From positions 4,610-68,609 of the forward strand of contig CAZUGH010000005.1 of the NCBI GenBank assembly GCA_964619785.1: a stretch of 64,000 bases of DNA. The letters run 5' to 3'. The notes under the pieces are model-generated. The model saw only the letters and a list, made by a program, of their open reading frames with translations, did no database searches and was not told the DNA's origin. The translations under genes and the position numbers were made by a program. This document shows, piece by piece, positions 18,202 through 27,124 of this stretch (position 1 is the first letter of the stretch; every line of letters starts with the position of its first letter). This DNA comes from CAZUGH01 sp964619785 (GTDB taxonomy: Bacteria > Bacillota > Clostridia > Lachnospirales > Lachnospiraceae).

Positions 18202-18899
18202 TTTATCCTCCACATCGCAGTCTCATCTTCATAAGACTTTTCATATTTCGCAAAGGCATCCAAAAAGCCTTTTACATTCTCTTCTACATCGCCTCGAAAC
18301 ACTTTTGTTCCTGAAACAATTACATTGGCGCCTGCATCTAAAACCTGGTCAACATTATCTAATGTGACACCGCCATCCACTTCAATATCCGTACGATATC
18401 CGTTATCACGAATCAACTTTCTAAGCGCACGTATCTTATCGAAGGTACTTTCAATAATTCGCTGTCCACCATGACCTGGAAATACTGTCATGATAAGAAC
18501 CATGTCTAATTTAGGAAGGTATGGAATAATCGTCTCAAGTGGCGTATCGGGACTAATTGCGACACCAATTCTCGCTCCTGTACGGTCGATCAAGTCAAGT
18601 GTCTCACCTAAGTCACCACATGCCTCTGCGTGTACCGTAACACCATCTGCTCCAACAGCAACAAATCTCTCGATTAATGGCTTTGGCTCGTCCACCATCA
18701 AATGAACATCAAAAAAGGAATCCACTTCACCTCGTAAGCCTCGAACTTCAGGTATACCAAATGCCATATTGGGAACAAAATGACCATCCATTACATCAAT
18801 ATGTAAATACTCAGCTCCCGCATTGTAAACACGTTTCACTTCCCGTCCAAGTTCGGCAACATCAGCCGCAAGAATAGACGGTGACAGGATATATTTCAT
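18198..18899 (-). CDS. rpe: Ribulose-phosphate 3-epimerase
   Basis: Interconverts ribulose-5-phosphate and xylulose-5-phosphate in the pentose phosphate pathway. It is a TIM barrel of 233 residues, slightly long, with a charged C-terminal extension (KYEKSYEDETAMWRIK). Visible motifs are SPSILAAD (7-14), HIDVMDGHFVPN (33-44), HLMVDEP, and VFPGHGGQ with GGVTLDN in the C-terminal half. The stop overlaps the ychF start by four bases. A position between rsgA and ychF is common in Firmicutes, where rsgA-rpe pairs are frequent. Confidence 0.96.
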   Translation of the reverse strand: MKYILSPSILAADVAELGREVKRVYNAGAEYLHIDVMDGHFVPNMAFGIPEVRGLRGEVDSFFDVHLMVDEPKPLIERFVAVGADGVTVHAEACGDLGETLDLIDRTGARIGVAISPDTPLETIIPYLPKLDMVLIMTVFPGHGGQRIIESTFDKIRALRKLIRDNGYRTDIEVDGGVTLDNVDQVLDAGANVIVSGTKVFRGDVEENVKGFLDAFAKYEKSYEDETAMWRIK

Positions 18900-18920
18900 T
18901 TACTACCTCCTAATCATGTA

Positions 18921-19796
18921 CTAATATCTTCTTCTCTCTTTTAACTCCTCAAACATCTGTAAATAGTTCTCATAGCGGCTGTCACTAATCTCCCCGTCCG
19001 CTAGTTTTTCTTTCACAGCACAACCTGGTTCATGAACATGCACACATCCTTGAAAACGACATTGTCCCTCATAAGGTTGAAACTCTGTAAAATAATATCT
19101 CAAATCCTCTTTTTCCATATCTGGTACTGCCAATGAACTAAACCCTGGTGTATCCATGATAAAAGTTTCTTCATCCAAAGGAAATAATTCCGAATGTCTC
19201 GTGGTATGTTTACCACGGCCAATCTTCTCACTAAGTGTTCCTGTCTCAGCTTGTATACTAGCGTCAAGCCAATTCACAACAGAAGATTTACCCACTCCAG
19301 AAGGTCCAGCTAACACAGTAGTCCTGCCCTTCAATTGTGCAAGAAGCTCTTTCATTCCCCATTGCTCCTTACTACTTATAATGAGAACCTTATTGTTGCA
19401 TTTTTCATAAATCTCAATCAATCGTTCACACACGCCCTGATTTACAATATCCATTTTGTTAAAACATATCACCGTCTTAACATCTTGTTGTTGCATCATA
19501 ATCAAGAATCGATCCAACAAATTCAAGTTCGGAGTGGGATCTGCCATCGCAAATATAACAACTGCTTGATCCACATTGGCAACCGCCGGACGTATTAACG
19601 AATTTAATCTGGGAAGTATCTTTTCAATACTTCCCAGTTTATTCTCTTCATCTAAAACCTGAATCTCTACCCAATCGCCAACAAGAGGCTTAATCTTCTC
19701 TTTACGAAAAATCCCCTTTGCCTTACATTCATAGCATATCTTGCCTACATGAACATAGTAGAAACCACCGATTCCTTTAATTATCTTACCCTTCAT
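18921..19796 (-). CDS. rsgA: Ribosome small subunit biogenesis GTPase RsgA
   Basis: Circularly permuted GTPase that assists late 30S maturation. Start taken at ATG 19796, overlapping the prkC stop by one base (TGATG), giving 291 residues; a TTG one codon upstream is less likely. An N-terminal OB fold (to about residue 65) is followed by the permuted G motifs: FNKMDIV (G4), then GPSGVGKSSVVNWL (G1) and DTPGFSSL (G3). A C-terminal zinc site C-x5-C-x-H-x5-C is seen in CRFQGCVHVHEPGC. Confidence 0.95.
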   Translation of the reverse strand: MKGKIIKGIGGFYYVHVGKICYECKAKGIFRKEKIKPLVGDWVEIQVLDEENKLGSIEKILPRLNSLIRPAVANVDQAVVIFAMADPTPNLNLLDRFLIMMQQQDVKTVICFNKMDIVNQGVCERLIEIYEKCNNKVLIISSKEQWGMKELLAQLKGRTTVLAGPSGVGKSSVVNWLDASIQAETGTLSEKIGRGKHTTRHSELFPLDEETFIMDTPGFSSLAVPDMEKEDLRYYFTEFQPYEGQCRFQGCVHVHEPGCAVKEKLADGEISDSRYENYLQMFEELKERRRY

Positions 19797-21826
19797 CAAT
19801 TGCTTGCTACCCTTGTGAATGTGATGCTGTATGCACCGACACGAACACCATCTTTATAAACGATAAGTTCACCTTCTGTGCTCGTTCCTACAATTCCTGT
19901 TACTGGAAGAGGGAAATCAGCATAGCTCTTCGTCTCTTCATAAACCTTAGTCTGCTTACCATCTTGATTTAATACAAGCTTGATTACAGCTGGTGGATCT
20001 GACTCATACTCAAACGGATTGTTCGTTATGGTTGTATTTCCAACATAGCTGTATGTGGTCTTAGCACCTAGACTCAATGTAATATCAACAGCAGTGCCTT
20101 TCTTAACCTTTGCACCCTTTGGCTGACTCTGTCCGCATACTCGATCCTTTGTTACGGAATCCGAATAGTTACTTGTTACATTTCCAAGTTTAAGACCAAC
20201 CGCTGTCAGTGCAGATGTTGCCTTAGACTTCGTCATTGTTGATAAATTCGGAACAGATACCATCGCATTTTCCTTGCCCTTACTCTGGTATACTTTAATC
20301 GTATCTCCTGGTGCTGCCTTTTCATTGGCTGCTGGTGATGTACGACATACTAATCCTGACTCTACCGTCTCACTATATTCAGATTCTTTAACAGATACCT
20401 TAAATCCTGCATCTTGTAATGCTGTCTGCGCATCTGTTAATGAATAATTTGTCACATCTGGTACGGTCTCTTTCTTAGGACCTGTACTAATATATACAGT
20501 AACTGTCGACTTAGTCGCTACCTGCGTGCCAACTTCTGGATTCGTGCTAATGACAAGTCCCTCGTCAACGGTATCTGACTCTTGCTCTTCGAACTTAACA
20601 ATAAGGTCATTATTATCAAACTCTACCTGTGCAGCTTCCTGCTTCATATTCACAACACTAGGAACAATTGTCATACCTTCTGCAGTGCCAACTGGTGTAG
20701 GTGAAGCATCGGCACTACCACCAGGTGTTGAGCCACCCCATAATCCAATAAACTTACCTAGCATAAATATGATGACCAAACCAATAATAATAGCTACCAC
20801 AATGCTTCCGATAACGAGAACTTTCTCCAACTTAGGATCTACATCCGAATCGTCTTCTTCCTCCTCATCACCATCTTCTACATCGGCATTATCATCCGCA
20901 GTTTCTGTAATTGGTTCAATCTTTCTCTTCTCTTTCACTTCATCCGTAGGTATGAAAAGAGTCTTGCCACCATTATCAAGTGGAGTTAAGATTCCATAGG
21001 TTCCTGTCGGGTCTGCCAAAAACATTTGCAAGTCAGCCATCAAATCTGCTGCTGTACGATAACGCATATCGCCTTTCTTTTGCATACACTTCGCGACAAT
21101 ATCGCTGAGTCCCTTTGGAATTGTTGCATCCATCGCTGCAAGCGGAGTAGCATCTTCCTGAACATGTGCGAGTGCAATCGCTACTGTACTGTCACCAGAA
21201 AATGGTACCGAACCAGTCAGCATCTCATACATCGTAATACCAAGCGAATAGATATCACTCTTCTCATCGCTAAATCCGCCTCTTGCCTGCTCTGGGGAAA
21301 TATAATGAACAGAACCCATCGCATTGGATGTAATCGTATTTGATGTCGCTGCTTTTGCAATTCCAAAATCAGTTACCTTTGCCGTTCCATTACGTGAAAT
21401 CAAGATATTCTGTGGTTTGATATCACGGTGAATAATTCCATTTTTGTGAGCGGCCTCTAACCCTGCAGCAATCTGCAAGCCTATTCCACATGCTTCTTTT
21501 ACCGACAATTTCTTCTTTTCTTCAATATATCGTTTCAGCGTAATTCCTTCGATGTACTCCATGACAATATAATGCATACCATCATCTTCACCAACATCGT
21601 AAATGCTAACGATATTGGGATGGGACAAACCCGCTACGGACTGTGCCTCTCCTCGAAACTTCGCAACAAATTTTGCATCCTGACAATATTCCTGTTTTAA
21701 AAACTTAATCGCAACCGATCGATTGAGACGGTGGCATTTAGCGCGGAATACATCTGCCATTCCTCCGCTACCAACTTTCTCAAGAATCTCATATCTATCG
21801 CCTATCATCATTCCTAACTTAATCAT
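19796..21826 (-). CDS. prkC: PASTA-domain Ser/Thr protein kinase
   Basis: Membrane kinase sensing muropeptides or lipid II and phosphorylating division and wall targets in related species. It has 676 residues. The kinase domain (about 10-270) has GSGGMADVF, catalytic VAIK (K41), HRDIKPQN and DFGIAKA. An acidic linker (EDGDEEEEDDSDVD) precedes one membrane segment near 340-360, then three PASTA repeats (about 385-590) and a C-terminal Ig-like region. AAGGAG lies seven bases before the ATG. It follows its phosphatase gene by 11 bases and overlaps rsgA, the standard Firmicute order stp-prkC-rsgA-rpe. Confidence 0.96.
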   Translation of the reverse strand: MIKLGMMIGDRYEILEKVGSGGMADVFRAKCHRLNRSVAIKFLKQEYCQDAKFVAKFRGEAQSVAGLSHPNIVSIYDVGEDDGMHYIVMEYIEGITLKRYIEEKKKLSVKEACGIGLQIAAGLEAAHKNGIIHRDIKPQNILISRNGTAKVTDFGIAKAATSNTITSNAMGSVHYISPEQARGGFSDEKSDIYSLGITMYEMLTGSVPFSGDSTVAIALAHVQEDATPLAAMDATIPKGLSDIVAKCMQKKGDMRYRTAADLMADLQMFLADPTGTYGILTPLDNGGKTLFIPTDEVKEKRKIEPITETADDNADVEDGDEEEEDDSDVDPKLEKVLVIGSIVVAIIIGLVIIFMLGKFIGLWGGSTPGGSADASPTPVGTAEGMTIVPSVVNMKQEAAQVEFDNNDLIVKFEEQESDTVDEGLVISTNPEVGTQVATKSTVTVYISTGPKKETVPDVTNYSLTDAQTALQDAGFKVSVKESEYSETVESGLVCRTSPAANEKAAPGDTIKVYQSKGKENAMVSVPNLSTMTKSKATSALTAVGLKLGNVTSNYSDSVTKDRVCGQSQPKGAKVKKGTAVDITLSLGAKTTYSYVGNTTITNNPFEYESDPPAVIKLVLNQDGKQTKVYEETKSYADFPLPVTGIVGTSTEGELIVYKDGVRVGAYSITFTRVASN

Positions 21827-21837
21827 GCCATCACTCC

Positions 21838-22560
21838 TTATACTTGGATTAATACTACACTAATGTTGTCCTTACCACCTGCCTCATTGGCAAGTTCAAC
21901 TAATCTCTGTCCCGCATCATGAATCTGGTCCCCGTATTGTCTTATCGTTCCCTCAATCAACTCATCATCTAACATATTCGTTAATCCATCTGAACATAAC
22001 AACAACACGTCACCTGGTTTCACATCAACTTCAAAGCAATCTGCCTGGACTGCCTTATATGTTCCCAGAGCACGTGTAATAATATTTTTATTGGGGTGTG
22101 TTCTCATGTCTTCTTTTTGCAATTCACCGGAACGAACCATCTCTTCTACAAGCGAATGATCCTCTGTAATCTGACGAAATGTGTCATGTAAAAGATACAT
22201 CCTTGAATCTCCAACGTTAATCACATACGCTGTATTGTTAATCACAGTAGTACCTACCATAGTAGTTCCCATTCCTTGCAATTTTTCATCTTTTTCGGCA
22301 CTTTCAAAAATGCTCTCATTCGCACTTTGTACTGCCTCTTCTAAGATACCTACTGGAGTAATCATCTCACTGGCTTGGATTCGTTTTACTACTTCTCGAA
22401 TACCTAATTGCGAAGCAATATCGCCTGCATTATGTCCACCCATGCCATCTGCAACAATGAACAGATTGGGGAACTTTCCGACTGCATTTTCTTCACAGAA
22501 CACACTATCCTGGTTGCTCTGCCTTGCACGTCCGGTATCTGTCATAGAAAATGTCTGCAC
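21838..22560 (-). CDS. stp: PP2C-type Ser/Thr phosphatase
   Basis: Metal-dependent phosphatase that reverses PrkC phosphorylation. It has 240 residues. Metal-binding motifs are seen in order: RARQSNQDS (12-20), VADGMGGHNAG (about 37-47), VGDSRMYLL, and C-terminal SDGLTNMLDD and KDNISVVLI. The start is GTG at 22560; the N-terminus MQTFSMTDTG fits the family better than an ATG five codons in, and AGGAGG lies 11 bases upstream. It begins three bases after rlmN ends. Confidence 0.95.
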   Translation of the reverse strand: MQTFSMTDTGRARQSNQDSVFCEENAVGKFPNLFIVADGMGGHNAGDIASQLGIREVVKRIQASEMITPVGILEEAVQSANESIFESAEKDEKLQGMGTTMVGTTVINNTAYVINVGDSRMYLLHDTFRQITEDHSLVEEMVRSGELQKEDMRTHPNKNIITRALGTYKAVQADCFEVDVKPGDVLLLCSDGLTNMLDDELIEGTIRQYGDQIHDAGQRLVELANEAGGKDNISVVLIQV

Positions 22561-22563
22561 AGC

Positions 22564-23607
22564 CTATCTTCCCTCCTGGTCTAAATACTTCTTTCTTAAC
22601 TGTCCACAAGCAGCATCAATATCGCTACCCATTTCTCTTCTAATAGTAACATTTATTCGATTTTTTTCAAGTGTTAATTTGAATTGACTAATCTTATGAT
22701 CCGTAGAACGTAAGCAATCTCGTTCTTTCACTTCATTCAAAGGAATTAGATTTACATGGCAATTCATACCTCTAAGCTTATGAATCAGCTCCATTGCATT
22801 ATCATGGGAATCATTTACACCCTTAATCATACTATACTCAAACGTGATTCTACGCCCAGTCATTTCAATATAATAACGACAAGCATCTAAGACTTCATCC
22901 ATTGAGTACTGTTTTGCAATTGGCATTGTTTGACCTCGAATCTCGTCATTGGGCGCGTGTAATGAAAGTGCTAAGGTAATTTGTAATTTTTCTTTTGCTA
23001 AATCCCGAATTCGATTAACAAGACCACAGGTGGAAACCGTAATATTACGCTGACTAATATTTAACCCCTTGTCATCGCTTAACATATGTATAAACTTCAA
23101 GAGATTATCATAATTGTCAAGTGGTTCCCCCATCCCCATCACAATAACATTCGATACACGTTCACCAGTCTCTCTCTGTATTTGATAAATCTGCGACAAC
23201 ATTTCTCCTGCTGTTAGATGTCTAACAAAACCACCCAGTGTGGAGGCACAAAAGGTACATCCCATCTTACAGCCTACCTGTGAAGATATACAAACGGAAT
23301 TTCCATGATGGTATTTCATCCAAACGCTCTCAATCGCATTGCCATCTGGCAGTGCAAATAAATACTTCGCCGTATCTTCTTTACTTGATACCTGTTTCTG
23401 CAAAATAGATAACTGCCCTGGTTCATACTCTGTAGCTAGCTGTTCTCTGAAATTCTTGGGAAGATTGGTCATTTCATCATAACTCGTCACTAAATTCACA
23501 TGTAGCCATTGATATAATTGTTTGGTCCGAAATGCCTTTTGTCCAAGCCCTTCCATCAGCTCACTTAATTCATCATAACTTAAATTTCGCAAATCTTTCT
23601 TGCTCAT
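22564..23607 (-). CDS. rlmN: Dual-specificity RNA methyltransferase RlmN
   Basis: Radical SAM enzyme methylating C2 of A2503 in 23S rRNA and A37 of some tRNAs. Taken as 347 residues from the ATG at 23607, which has GGAGGT four bases upstream; an earlier ATG overlaps that site. The cluster motif C-x3-C-x2-C (CKMGCTFCAS), GMGEPLDNYDN and a C-terminal region with the second catalytic Cys (AACGQLR) are seen. Cfr, the related resistance enzyme, is less likely given the housekeeping context between rsmB and stp. Confidence 0.95.
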   Translation of the reverse strand: MSKKDLRNLSYDELSELMEGLGQKAFRTKQLYQWLHVNLVTSYDEMTNLPKNFREQLATEYEPGQLSILQKQVSSKEDTAKYLFALPDGNAIESVWMKYHHGNSVCISSQVGCKMGCTFCASTLGGFVRHLTAGEMLSQIYQIQRETGERVSNVIVMGMGEPLDNYDNLLKFIHMLSDDKGLNISQRNITVSTCGLVNRIRDLAKEKLQITLALSLHAPNDEIRGQTMPIAKQYSMDEVLDACRYYIEMTGRRITFEYSMIKGVNDSHDNAMELIHKLRGMNCHVNLIPLNEVKERDCLRSTDHKISQFKLTLEKNRINVTIRREMGSDIDAACGQLRKKYLDQEGR

Positions 23608-23626
23608 CGATACCTCCATGTAGTAT

Positions 23627-24964
23627 CTATTTACTACTTTTCTTTAATCTTGCGAGGAAAAATCCATCACTTTTTTGAATACCAGGTAGAATCTGAAGCA
23701 TTCCATCTCGTGTCTGTGTATTGCGAAGTGTCTCTGGCAAGTAATCATCTAAACTCTCTAGTGTTACCCCAAGATGTTCAACCATCCATGCAACTTGATC
23801 TTTATTTTCTGCAGGATTTAAAGTACATGTACTGTACATCATCACACCGTCTGGCTTCATATATGCGACTGCCTGCGTTACAATCTGTCGTTGCAAATCA
23901 ACCAAACTTTCCATCATTTCTTCGGTTATATTATATTTTATATCAGGTTTTCTACCAATGATACCAAGGCCAGAACATGGTACATCTGCAATCACAACAT
24001 CTGCCAGGTTATTCCACTCCGGGTCTGGACAGGTGCCATCTAGCACCTTACATTGTACGTTTTCATAGCCAATTCGAAGTACATTTTCCTGAATTTTATT
24101 CACTTTATATGGTGTTAAATCCCGACTACTCACAATTCCATTGGCACCAGTATACTCTGCTGCTTGCAATGTTTTACCGCCAGGTGCTGCACACAAATCC
24201 ATAACAGTATCATCTAACTCAATTCCACTACACATAACAGGTAGCATCGAGCTCTCATCCTGGACAACAAAATACCCTTCTGCATATCCTTGAAGCTGTT
24301 CTACACGCACGCCACCTGCCAAATTCAATGCCTGAGGAACATAATACCCAGCCTCAACATTGATTCCTTGCTTTCGTAAGATATCTCGCATCTTCTCTAC
24401 CGATATACGACTCTCATTCACTCGGATTGTAAGTGGCTTAGCTTCAAGATAAGAGGCGAGAATTTTCTTGGTAGACTTGCGTCCATAGCTCTCACACAAC
24501 AAATCAACAATATGATTTGGCATCGAATACTGAATCGCCAAATCTCGAAATTCTACCTTGTCTTGTTCTCTACATAAAGTTCTCAATACACCATTTACAA
24601 AGCCTTTTAGCGATACATAACCATGACGGCTCACCAAATCTACCATCTCATTACAGGTTGCTGATACTGGCACCTGTTCCATAAAACGAATCTCGTAAGC
24701 ACCAATCCGGAGTGCTGTGCGAATCCAAGGTTTCATCTTGCGCACTGGTGTCTTGGAAAATTGATCAATCAGCGCATCAAGTAGAATACACTGTTCAATC
24801 ACACCATATGCCTCATGCTTAATGCGGCTTCGATCCATCGTCTCTTCCTTCAACTGAGTCAACACCTGGTGTAAAACCGTATCACTATGTTTCTTATCTT
24901 CCATAACCTGATATACTACATCAGCAATCAAATCTCTTACATTCTTTGTCTTCATATTAGTCAT
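23627..24964 (-). CDS. rsmB: 16S rRNA (cytosine-967 C5) methyltransferase
   Basis: SAM-dependent m5C methyltransferase. It has 445 residues with an N-terminal NusB-like domain (about 1-140) and a C-terminal catalytic domain. CAAPGGKTLQAAEY (SAM loop), DVPCSGLGIIGRKPD (a catalytic Cys region) and YSTCTLNPAEN (nucleophilic Cys) are visible. The ATG at 24964 overlaps the end of the metallopeptidase gene by eight bases; an ATG three codons later is possible. The neighbouring fmt and def match the widely conserved def-fmt-rsmB order. Confidence 0.96.
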   Translation of the reverse strand: MTNMKTKNVRDLIADVVYQVMEDKKHSDTVLHQVLTQLKEETMDRSRIKHEAYGVIEQCILLDALIDQFSKTPVRKMKPWIRTALRIGAYEIRFMEQVPVSATCNEMVDLVSRHGYVSLKGFVNGVLRTLCREQDKVEFRDLAIQYSMPNHIVDLLCESYGRKSTKKILASYLEAKPLTIRVNESRISVEKMRDILRKQGINVEAGYYVPQALNLAGGVRVEQLQGYAEGYFVVQDESSMLPVMCSGIELDDTVMDLCAAPGGKTLQAAEYTGANGIVSSRDLTPYKVNKIQENVLRIGYENVQCKVLDGTCPDPEWNNLADVVIADVPCSGLGIIGRKPDIKYNITEEMMESLVDLQRQIVTQAVAYMKPDGVMMYSTCTLNPAENKDQVAWMVEHLGVTLESLDDYLPETLRNTQTRDGMLQILPGIQKSDGFFLARLKKSSK

Positions 24965-25676
24965 TTCTTCTTGTCAATAATAGCAGACGAAGAAGCTGCA
25001 AAATTGCTGCTGCCGCTGCGGCTACATAGGTTAATGCTGCTGCCCTAAGAACTCTTCTCGAACCCCGTAGTTCTGTATCTGTAACAATTCCACTATCTCT
25101 TATAATTGCAAGTGCCCGATGTGACGCATTGAACTCAACTGGCAAAGTAACAAGTTGAAATAACACTGCTGCACTAAACAAAATAATACCAATAGGAATC
25201 AATGGTTCAATTCCAAAAATCAAACCTGCAAGAATCAAAAACCAGGATATCGACGAGCCAAAATTAGCAACCGGTACTAAGGCAGAACGTATCGTAATCG
25301 GTACGTATCCATTGGCATGTTGAATCACATGTCCACACTCATGAGCTGCCACACTCACTGCCGAAATTGAGGTGGCATGATATACTGTCTCAGATAATCC
25401 AACTTCTTTTGTCTTTGGATTGTAATGATCCGTAAGATTTCCCGCAATTGGGACAATGCGCACATCATAGATTCCTGCTTGGTTCAAAATGCGCTCTGCC
25501 ACCTGAGCACCTGTCATGCCTGACATCACTCTCGTTCTTGCATACTTATTAAACGAACTTTTGACATATGCTGATGCTAGTAAAGATAATACAACTCCAA
25601 TTAAAACTAGTATATAAGTCGGGTCTAGTCGATAATACATCGCACGACCACCATAATAATATGCTAAATTAACCAT
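24957..25676 (-). CDS. Zinc metallopeptidase, YugP family membrane protein
   Basis: A 239-residue membrane protein with the gluzincin-like zinc motif HECGH (about 113-117) and a downstream FNASHRALA segment. Hydrophobic stretches lie at about 18-38, 140-165, 170-190 and at the C-terminus, which is Ala-rich. This matches the YugP-type neutral zinc metallopeptidases often found between fmt and rsmB in Clostridia. Its substrate is not known. The ATG directly follows the fmt stop codon (TAAATG), with GGAGG ten bases upstream; an internal ATG at MYYRLDP is the alternative. Confidence 0.88.
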   Translation of the reverse strand: MVNLAYYYGGRAMYYRLDPTYILVLIGVVLSLLASAYVKSSFNKYARTRVMSGMTGAQVAERILNQAGIYDVRIVPIAGNLTDHYNPKTKEVGLSETVYHATSISAVSVAAHECGHVIQHANGYVPITIRSALVPVANFGSSISWFLILAGLIFGIEPLIPIGIILFSAAVLFQLVTLPVEFNASHRALAIIRDSGIVTDTELRGSRRVLRAAALTYVAAAAAAILQLLRLLLLTRRND

Positions 25677-26603
25677 TTATTCTACGCCTCCATTGATTGT
25701 GAAGCCTCGAAGAAACGCCTCTGTATCCATACGTTTTTTCCCCTCAAGCTGAAGTTCAAGGATAACTAGACTTCCCTCTCCTGTTTGTATCTGAAAAGAT
25801 TGTTTGGTAACTTGTCCAATCTGGCCAGGCTTCAATCCTGCCATATCCTCACCAACTGCTGCCTTCCATATCTTCAAGGTCTTTCCTTCATAGATAGTAT
25901 AGGCACTTGGCCATGGATTTAAACCTCGAACATATCGCTCAAGTTCAACCGCTGGCTTCGTAAAATCTAAGTGACCCATATGCTTGTCTAACATTTTAGC
26001 ATAGGTACTTTCCTCATCCTTTTGTTGAATTGGCTTAACACTTCCTGCCTCAACTTGCTCTAGCGTTTCTAGCAAAAGACTGCTGCCTTCTTGCGCTAAT
26101 CGATCAAATAAGGAACCACCGGTCTCATCATCACGAATCTTCATTTCACGCTTTAGAAGCATATCTCCTGTGTCTAATCCAACATCCATCTGCATCGTTG
26201 TAATACCTGTCACTTCGTCACCGGCTAAGATAGACCATTGTATCGGTCCCGCACCTCGCCATCTTGGAAGTAACGAAGCATGAACATTGATACATCCGTA
26301 ACGTGGCATATCAAGAATCTCCTTTGAAAGAATCTGCCCAAAAGCAACCACCACAACAACATCAAATTCTAGTTCACGAAGGTGAGCTACACTGTCCTCA
26401 TCTTTTATCTTCGTTGGTTGAAATACAGGTATATCTTCTCGTAAAGCCACTTCCTTAACTGGTGTAATCGACATCTGGCCGCCTCTGCCTTTCGGACGAT
26501 CTGGCTGAGTCACCACCTCGATTACCTCATGTTTGTCAGAGGCAATTAATCCTTCTAGAACAGGTACAGAAAAATCTGGCGTTCCCATAAATAATACTTT
26601 CAT
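25677..26603 (-). CDS. fmt: Methionyl-tRNA formyltransferase
   Basis: Formylates initiator Met-tRNA using 10-formyl-THF. It has 308 residues, the standard length. MGTPDFSVPVLEGL near the N-terminus, NVHASLLPRWRGAGPIQ (about 107-123, catalytic Asn and His) and the MDVGLDTGDML segment (catalytic Asp) define the formyltransferase core; a C-terminal OB-like domain follows (about 205-308). It lies 17 bases after def, the classic def-fmt pair whose products add and remove the formyl group. Confidence 0.97.
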   Translation of the reverse strand: MKVLFMGTPDFSVPVLEGLIASDKHEVIEVVTQPDRPKGRGGQMSITPVKEVALREDIPVFQPTKIKDEDSVAHLRELEFDVVVVVAFGQILSKEILDMPRYGCINVHASLLPRWRGAGPIQWSILAGDEVTGITTMQMDVGLDTGDMLLKREMKIRDDETGGSLFDRLAQEGSSLLLETLEQVEAGSVKPIQQKDEESTYAKMLDKHMGHLDFTKPAVELERYVRGLNPWPSAYTIYEGKTLKIWKAAVGEDMAGLKPGQIGQVTKQSFQIQTGEGSLVILELQLEGKKRMDTEAFLRGFTINGGVE

Positions 26604-26620
26604 ATTCTTCTCACAATCCT

Positions 26621-27103
26621 TTATTCTTCTTCAAAGTCTGCCGTATCATACAATTGTCCTTCAACCATATCAACATACAGCTTGCCATCTAGATGATCTA
26701 TCTCATGGAGAAGTGCTCTTGCTAATAGCTCCTCTCCTTCAACAATAATTTCTTCCATATTCTCGTTTAACGCCTTAACCTTCGCATAATTAGGTCTTGT
26801 AACCATACCCACCTTACCAGGTACAGATAAACATCCTTCGGAGCCCTCTTGTGTACCGGAAGTCTCAACAACCTCTGGGTTAATCAATACAATCGGAGAA
26901 TTTCCCTCTTCTGTTACATCAATCACAACGATTCTCTTTAAAATACCGACCTGCGGTGCCGCTAATCCAACGCCTTCATGCTCATACATGGTATCTAGCA
27001 TATCTTGAATTAACTCTTGCACCTTCGGTGTCATCTCTTTCACAACTTTTGATTTTTTAGTAAGTATCTCATCTCCTAGTACTCTTACATTTCGAATTGC
27101 CAT
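26621..27103 (-). CDS. def: Peptide deformylase
   Basis: Metalloenzyme that removes the N-formyl group from nascent proteins. It has 160 residues. The three conserved motifs are present: [10 protein letters not shown] (about 44-53), EGCLSVPG (about 89-96, metal-binding Cys) and HEIDHLDG (about 133-140, two metal-binding His and the catalytic Glu). GGAGGAG lies six bases before the ATG. It is between priA (21 bases) and fmt (17 bases). Confidence 0.97.
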   Translation of the reverse strand: MAIRNVRVLGDEILTKKSKVVKEMTPKVQELIQDMLDTMYEHEGVGLAAPQVGILKRIVVIDVTEEGNSPIVLINPEVVETSGTQEGSEGCLSVPGKVGMVTRPNYAKVKALNENMEEIIVEGEELLARALLHEIDHLDGKLYVDMVEGQLYDTADFEEE

Positions 27104-27124
27104 TTTCTCTCCTCCAATAATCTA